NCBI RefSeq assembly: GCF_954871325.1
Contig: NC_088777.1
Coordinates: forward strand, 17,089,366-17,153,365
Source of the DNA: Gordionus sp. m RMFG-2023
Taxonomy: Eukaryota > Nematomorpha > Gordioida > Chordodea > Parachordodidae
Length of the DNA: 64,000 nt
Reading direction: 5' to 3'
In this document: piece after piece, positions 56,971 to 64,000 of the stretch
How positions within the stretch are numbered: the first letter of the stretch is position 1
Layout of the letters: each line of letters begins with the position of its first letter
Translations under genes and position numbers: made by a program
Notes under the pieces: generated by a model
What the model saw: the letters and a program-made list of their open reading frames with translations, nothing else
Database searches by the model: none
What the model was told of the DNA's origin: nothing

Positions 56971-58430
56971 ATTTTAATTTAGTGGAAGGCAACGGGAGAA
57001 CTCTTTCTTGATTTTTAAATTTAATTTTATTATATCTATCTATATACAAAATTCTTGTCAATATATACATTTTTTATAATATCGTATTTACATATAAACA
57101 AAATACATATGTCCTTTACAATTTCATTTTACTTTTTCTTATCACCGACCTTTTAAACTATAAAATACAATATTCAATTTTAGACCTTTTAAACAAACTT
57201 TATAATATTCAATTTTAATTATATTTAACAAAATCTTTCATACTAAGATTTATATTCTTAAATTTATTAGTCAACCGATACATTTATATCCTATGATTAA
57301 AATTGAGTTGAGCAGTTATATTTAAAAAAAAATCAGTGATATATCTATAATGGGATTTCTAGGAAAAGGTATATATATAAATCCATTTGAAAAAATCTAT
57401 GGTTCCTTAATTTGAGTCAAAAATATATCTAAAAATGGAAAAACCGCACATTTTATAGTAACCCTCAATTAAGTCCACGTTAATAGTTGTAATGTCTAGA
57501 TGAAAGAGCTTAGGAATTTCACTCACAAACATTCAGACAAATCTTGTACTTGGTCGATATTTCATTTAGTTTTCTAAGTATTAATATATAATGTTCGCGA
57601 TTCTCATAACCTAAGCCAAATCCATAAATTATTGCAAAAAATGTTTTGTAATCAAATAATTTCTCAATTCATTCTAAAGCAAAAAAAATATCTGTCATAT
57701 TTAATCCAAATATGTTTCAGCTTCAGGTGAAATATCGCTGGCCATTCTGATTTATCTCCAAGAACTCCTGATATGAATATTCATAACTTTTAGCAAAATT
57801 TCTTATTGTTTGAAGTGATATATCAAACATAGATAATCAGAGGTGATAAATAATAATTTTGATTATTTTAAAAAATATATTATCATGGGATTGAAAATAC
57901 TCAAAATTTTTTCTTGAAATGTATATGCTTAAATTGTTCCGTAAATTGCTCAAGATAATTTTTACTAATTTCTTTAAATAAAGTGTCTCAAGCATGGTTA
58001 CAGGTCACAATTTTTAAATTGCGGGTGGGTATTTTGCAGGTGAAATATGAAAATTGCTATGAAAATATAAAAATTGCCAAAAAAAAATTTTTGCGGGCCG
58101 AAGATCCGCGAAGTGCAGCCTTAGGCCGGGATTGTGAATTAGCTTATATAACCTTAATTCTTATAATTACTCTATATAAACATTAACAAAGTCGGAAACG
58201 TTTTATAATTTCAAAATAAGTAATATTTTTTAAATAACTTTTTTTGTAGTGACTTTATTTATATTATATATAAAGGAAAACTTGAATCTCCTCAAACAAG
58301 ACATCAATGTCTATCGGTATTTTTAATATATTTATTAAATTTCAAAAAAGAGCAATTGATGGTTACTGTACCTAGATCATAATATCTACATTTGTAAATC
58401 GAGTTATTGAAATCAAATTTTGATTGCAAA
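56971..58430. repeat. Arm B' of the large inverted duplication
   Basis: Reverse-complement partner of 47861-49601, directly continuous with arm A'. It includes the left end of the hAT element at 57993. The minus-strand translation of 57560-57850 has patches such as QTIRNFAKSYEYSYQEFLEI that recur in both arms but match no known family. Confidence 0.85.
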
Positions 58431-59963
58431 TAAATGTCTTAATAAAAATATTTGGTTCATTTATAAATATATTAATTAATCAAATATTTGAACATTTTAA
58501 TATGATATTATCAGGAATAGCGGCCATGAAATTTATTGTCAATTTTTAACTGTAAAGTTGAACACAGCTGCGACATAATTTTTTGAATCTTTATTAATAA
58601 AGATTCTTCTGATTGCAACTTCATATTAACAACATATAGTAGATTTCCTACATGTGAAATCATTCCTAAATATGCCTTTGCCATTTTATTCTCGAAAAGA
58701 GTTTTCAAAATATTAGGACAAGCTTTTAGAATTTTTATTTAAGAAATATTTTTTTAAAGATTCGTAAAATTTTAAAATTCTATAGATGGCAGATATTAAT
58801 GACAACCACCTGATGGGATCATGTCGCAACAACTCACACCATTCTAAGTCAAACTATTCCACCAACTCTTTTAGTTGATGAACTAAATTCGTTAAAATAT
58901 TTCATTATAATTATTTCGACATCCACAGATAATACATTCATTGCCTTCTTGCAGGTATGGCATATTATACAGCCAATTGGTATTAAGTCGATATTGTGCT
59001 GCCTCAATTCTCTAAATGCACTCTGGGTTTTGTAAAAATTCTTTGAGGCTTTATCAGCGCAGAAAGCATTGATAATCTCGAATCTGCAATATTTACCATT
59101 ATAATATAGTTAGCTATGTCTTTGGATATTTCACTCTCTGAGGAAATTTTTTTTTATTAGTTTTATTGAAAATGCTCTTATTTTTGTTTAAATAGCGGAG
59201 GATCAAGGGAAATGTTTTAATATTTTACATATTAGATGCATTTGTAGAATTGCATATCGATGTCCTCTATCAAATCATCAAAAATGACCTCCTGGATTCA
59301 GGTAACTTATCTGATAGCCTTGCTCATTTTTCTACCAAAAGTAAAGTTTTCACTTATCATGGAGTCATTAAATATTGTGGGGAAAAGATTCGACCCACAT
59401 TGTGATGATAAGTGGCTCTGTGAATATTGTACTACATGATAAGTTTATACCATTTCCCCAACTGTAGTTGCATCTGTATTATTTCTTAGCATATTTTTGT
59501 ATTGCAATAGATGTAGATACACTCATCTGCACTGATTATAATAATAATGTGATTGAACAATAATAAATAAAATAATTATCATTGCAATAAGGACAATAGT
59601 TACGTGATAATAAAGAGGTCTAGTCCTAACACAAACACACATGAAAATGAAAAAATAAGAATGAATGATGTTGATTTATTATTGGATAAAAATAAAACAT
59701 ATGATTAAGGTAAGAATGGAAAGAAATTTACAAACTAGACACGTTTTTTGAATAAATATTTAAAATATAAAAATAATCAATTACTTTTTCTCAAAATTAT
59801 TATTTGTATATATTAAAAACATCAAAATGCTAAAAAAAACCGTGTGGGTGAAATTTAAAAATTGCGGTAAATTTAATTGCGAGTTTTGAGGCAGTAAGAT
59901 GTCTACGTGTAAACTAAAAATTGCTGGAATCTCCCTCTGATGGGGGGAGACCTGGTAACCCTG
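57993..59963 (-). mobile_element. hAT element with CAGGGTTACCAGGTC ends, uninterrupted copy
   Basis: The left end CATGGTTACAGGTC (57993) faces a right end that reads CAGGGTTACCAGGTCTCC on the other strand (59963). Both are followed inward by AAATTGCGG-type words, a shared subterminal pattern. The minus strand between them carries the transposase fragments. The element is about 2 kb. The octamers beside the ends (GTCTCAAG and ATAACTAG) do not match, so no target duplication was recovered. This copy shows what the left-arm copy looked like before being split. Confidence 0.65.
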
Positions 59964-62001
59964 ATAACTAGATCAAGGCTTACAGATTATCTAGAAATTG
60001 TGGAGCTCAGTTAAAATCCTTTAATATTAATGATGTATAAAAAGCTTTTAATTATTCCAAATCACAAAAGTACAATAACGAAGCTAAATAAAACTGTCAG
60101 AAAAAATAACTTAAAGACTAGCTATTAGCTATGTAATTATTGATATTATATTGATTTTAATTTTGATAACTGTCAAGTGACAAACGAATAGATATTACAT
60201 TCAAAAATAGGTTTTAATATACAATAATTAACTTAGAAAATACATTAACTAATTGTCAATAATATTTTGCATATTTTATTAAATTTTATTTGTAAAATAT
60301 TTAAAACTAAAACGAAAAAATGTAATGTGAAATTTAGATAACTACCTTAGATTGATGGCATTTATAATTAATTAGTTAAATGAAAATTTTCGATGTCAAA
60401 AGGACAACTTTAAATGTCATTATGTATATTAATATTCTGTTATGTTATATTATTGGTTTTTTTAAATAAGTGATTAGACATTGATTATTTCATTATATAC
60501 AATTATCTATAATTGTTATTGTATAATTATAAAATTTTACTTTTTAATATCTTAAAATCAATAAAGGGTAGAAAAATTTGGGGAATTAATTGTAGATTAG
60601 TAAATATACTCTATGCACTAGATATGTCATATAATGGTAAAATTTAAAATAACGATTTATTTGACATTATTAAAATTATACATTTTTGTCTTCAAATAAC
60701 AATTTAAAATATTATATAAAATTTAAAACCAGAAAGTTATTAGTTTTGCTAAGTTATGCAAAAACGAATATATTTTTAAATTAAGTGATACAAAAAACAC
60801 AAATGTAAATTGTCATGCCATAAAATATAAACAAAATTTAATTTAAATCACACCGTAAGGCATAAAACAAATATATATCTATATAACATCATAGGCGTAG
60901 CCAGGAAGGGGACAAGGGGAAATTCACCCCCCCCCCTTCAGAAATTTATCATTTTTTGTGAAAATTATTTTAACTCTCTAAAAATATCCTCCTTAGTCCT
61001 CTCCCCACCCCCTGTCTCCCAAAATTATAATTTGAAACAAGGAATGTAAAAGTTAATATTATTTTAAACTAAAACTATTGATTATAATTCATAAAAAAGT
61101 GAAACCAAAAATGTTTTTTAAAAAATGTAATTTAAGCCAAAGATAAGTCTTAAGACAAAAGTGAAGTATATTATAATTACTAATACTAGATCAATAAAAT
61201 TACTAAATACTAATATAATATATCAAATATAATTTTTTATAAAGTGATTACTTTAATTGATTTTCTTAATAAAAGATAAATATAATTATAAAATTATTGA
61301 TAAAATTAAATTATAAATTAAATAAATAAAAATTAATGCACAATACAAACAGTATATTATGTGTCGTAGATTTACAGTATATCTAATTTTATCTATTATT
61401 GTATGACAATCAAAATAGTGAATAATATATTTTATAGAAGACTATAAAATATTGATAAGGACATCAGAAATTTTTTAAAGAATGTAAATGAAAAAAATAA
61501 TTCTATATTTCTATAGCGTCAATATCTAATAAGTTATATCCATTGTGGGATGAATAATATGATGATAAATTTTAATATCATTTTTTTAATGAAAAATAAA
61601 TAGATGGCGTTAAAGAATTGAATACAAATTGTTGCTTATATTTATTAACAATGATTAGTAAAGTTTATTAAAATATAAACTTAATATATTCTATAACTGT
61701 CAAATATGTCTGTAAAAGTGACATTTTTCCTAATATATTATAACTAATTGTATATAATAGAGGAATATCAACTATATGTCTGCTTACTTTTTATAAAGAA
61801 ATTTCTTATACTGGTTTGGAATTAATTATTACGCCATTTTTATTAATGTATATAATATATGTGGTGTAATGGATGTCAGAAAAATCTACAAAATGTAATG
61901 GAGTTACCCTTATATTCATGGAAAAGTATTAAAGAGAAATAGGAGCCTGCTCGCAGGACCTGCAGACTCTCTATATTGATTGGTAGGAGTAGATTCTAAT
62001 T
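58431..62001. repeat. Arm A' of the large inverted duplication
   Basis: Reverse-complement partner of 27086-30797. It contains the same MITE ends, including the poly-C tract near 60930 that corresponds to the poly-G tract near 28144, and the hAT element. Differences from A include single bases, short indels and the 255-bp replacement at 30421 in A. Confidence 0.85.
58511..59420 (-). pseudogene. hAT transposase fragments in the right arm
   Basis: Minus-strand pieces in order: NLFPTIFNDSMISENFTFGR (59390), a core with FCADKAS-like and GCIICHTCKK sequence (59060-58940), and LFENKMAKAYLGMISHVGNL with LYVVNMKLQSEESLLIKIQK and CSTLQLKIDNKFHGRYS (58705-58511). The last stretch is open for 65 codons and keeps the segment that is deleted in the left copy. 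Frame changes separate the pieces, so the gene is dead. Family: hAT, catalytic domain plus the following helical part. Confidence 0.7.
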
Positions 62002-62037
62002 AGAAGCACATCGGCGAGTAATAATAACGTTAACGAG

Positions 62038-64000
62038 CAGGGGCGTCGCTAGCCTTTACAATCTCAAGGGGCTCAACTAAAAAAATTTTGTGGGGGGCTT
62101 CGCCCCCCATACCCCCTAATTTGCGGACCTTCGGCCAGCTTTTGCCTATTAATATTTTTTTAAAAATTACTAAACTCTTGAAGGATTATTCTTATTTTCA
62201 TATTTTGTTTTTTAATATATTATACGTACAAAATAAACTAGAATATAAATAATTAAGACTAGAATATTGATCATTAAGACTACTAGAATATAAATATCAT
62301 TAAGACTAGAATATAAATATCATTAAGACTATAATATAAATAATTAAGACTAGAATATAAATAATAAAAACTAGAATATAAATAATTAAAACAATACATT
62401 TCTACAAATTTTTCAATACAAAATCGATTTACTACAGTATAAAGTATTTTAAATTGCTGATATAAAAAATTTCGCTTCTAAAGAATTACAAGTGATAAAA
62501 CCGATTAATTAATTCATACATATGCCTCAATTGTTAATGTTTTTAAAAACCCCATAAGGAAATATAATTCTAAGCAACTAACATTAACAAAAGGTCATGA
62601 AACTAATATAACTCTCTTTTACCATTATAGACAAAGTTTTATAGAATGGACTAATAAGGAAAAATTTATAGGCCTAACCAAATAACAACTCTTGTAGAAG
62701 AGAATATAAACGACCAATCCAAATCATAAAACTATATGGTGGTTATAGCTTCCTCTTAGATGACTTGATGGAAGCTAGATAAGTAATCGAGAAAATTATT
62801 GTGAGATATTAAATTTCTAAAAGATTATCTTCCATTTTTAATCCTATATAAACTACTGGACAGTTGATCATTGTTGCTCATCTTAATTATGCAATCATAT
62901 GCTCTCAGCAGCTGTAGTAATAATCTTAAATTACATAGCCACACAAATAATAGATGCTGGTTAATTTGCAGTCATAGCCATGACATACACGATGTTAATT
63001 CATATCAAAATCTAGTATGTTAGATATATTGATAAAGCAAAAACACCTAAAATCCTGGAAGAAATTATGAAAATATATTGAAGCCTTGAGTTATTTACAA
63101 TTTAAGTGTGCCAAATTAGAAATAAATAATTTGGGAGCTAGAAAATAAGTACCATAGTGATATGATGAAAGCAATTAAGATCTTATATATTATTGTATTG
63201 TCAATGTATTCAAATATTTTTAATTAAATTTTTCAGAAACTTTGGTCATATCAAAAGAAAGCATTTACTGTTTTTTTCTGATTTTTTCCTATCTCAAAAA
63301 GAATTTTTTTATAAGCACCATGTCTTTTAGCTAATTTTGGATATGAAAAAAAATTTATAAAATAAATATTAAACGATATATTTACTCGCAGATACTAACG
63401 CCTAAAATTGCATTTCAAAAATTATAAGGTTAAATTATATATAAAATAAGTTCTCTACGCCGGCTAGTCAATATTGCATATTCATCTATAATGTGATCTA
63501 TAGGAATGGTATTAATAATATTTTTTTCTATGCTCAATAGAGCCAACGAATTTAATCGTTCCTGACCCATTGTCGATCGAAGATATGTTTTCACCCGTTT
63601 TAATGCTGAAAACGATCTTTCACATGAGCAGGAATTAAAAGGTATAGTTAACGCAATTTTAAGGCAATTAAATATACGAGGGAATATATCTATGGGTAAG
63701 ATTTTTATCAAATCTATTATTGATTTACACGTAGATTCGTGTTTTTTATTATAGGTTAAAATATAAGCCTTTAATATTATGTATTCTTCCATTGGATCAG
63801 GAAGATTATAATGTAAGATAAATGGTTTAATGATATCATTATTTAAAAAAAGGGGGGAGGAGGGATGTAAAGCATTTATAGCTATTAAAATATCTGTGTT
63901 TTCTTGGCAAAATCTTTTTTTAATTCATTTATCATAATATCCAAAATTGGATAAAAGACATGACACTTATAAAAAGTTTCTGTTTAATCAGAATGATTAG
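62038..64000 (-). mobile_element. hAT element beginning CAGGGGCGTCGCTAGCC, truncated by the window
   Basis: The terminus CAGGGGCGTCGCTAGCC and the next 20 bp are also found, in the same orientation, at 27043. Right after it comes a GC-rich patch (62090-62140, TTCGCCCCCCATACCCCC and CTTCGGCC) and short tandem words (ATTAAGACTAGAATATAAAT, 62250-62390). A hAT transposase C-terminus lies downstream on the minus strand. Terminus and transposase may belong to one element whose other end lies beyond the window; this is inferred from their order. Confidence 0.5.
63430..63914 (-). pseudogene. ZMYM1-like hAT transposase, C-terminal part
   Basis: A continuous minus-strand frame of about 160 codons ends at 63430. 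It reads RFCQENTDILIAINALHPSS near its start, then DPMEEYIILKAYILTYNKKH, and the dimerisation domain LKIALTIPFNSCSCERSFSA followed by RVKTYLRSTMGQERLNSLAL and LSIEKN. This is the C-terminus of ZMYM1/DUF4371-type hAT transposases, near its usual length. Upstream, FYKCHVFYPILDIMINELKK (63970-63915) continues the protein in another frame: a run of seven A residues lies at the switch, so one missing base, or a sequencing error, explains the break. A stop also occurs near the window edge. Confidence 0.82.

Overview
The window is very AT-rich eukaryotic nuclear DNA with spliced genes, some introns of only 40-55 nt, and dense mobile-element debris. The one clear host gene is an SLC13-type transporter, which points to a metazoan, probably an invertebrate; the species cannot be named from this sequence. 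I found no tRNA, rRNA or CRISPR array.

Region 1 (1-12.6 kb, + strand): the 3' part of an SLC13 (Na+/dicarboxylate or Na+/sulfate symporter) gene. Twelve exons join in frame from 919 to 12496, giving 529 residues and a stop; the first exons lie outside the window. Its introns hold a hAT-type MITE with a perfect 8-bp target duplication, two other fold-back elements, one of them made of mirrored minisatellites, and fragments of two LINE families.

Region 2 (12.6-27 kb): a hAT transposon with a readable transposase C-terminus (14523-15607); a second, broken hAT element (about 16978-18791) with a GC-rich MITE inside it; a 12-bp GCATTCGC minisatellite; and a TIR element (20219-24553) carrying a MULE transposase remnant and a broken LINE.

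Region 3 (27-62 kb): a nested structure. Two inverted arms, 27.1-30.8 plus 47.9-49.6 kb and 57.0-62.0 kb, form a large imperfect palindrome. Each arm carries a broken hAT element. The left arm is split by about 17 kb of later insertions: a young Ty3/gypsy-type LTR element (30994-46030, 5-bp target duplication) and, within it, a 7.9-kb MULE DNA transposon (32757-40653, 8-bp target duplication). The MULE carries an apparently intact five-exon transposase (391 residues, D-D-E present) and two tandem satellite arrays, one of 273-bp units and one of 100-bp units; the second array sits in the transposase's first intron. A further small inverted pair (50.3-50.9 and 52.0-52.6 kb) lies near the palindrome centre.

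Region 4 (62-64 kb): the start of another hAT element, with a ZMYM1-like transposase C-terminus on the minus strand.

Apart from the SLC13 gene, most coding sequence belongs to mobile elements. The features of most interest are the satellite-bearing MULE, the palindrome, and the altered SNT motifs of the transporter.
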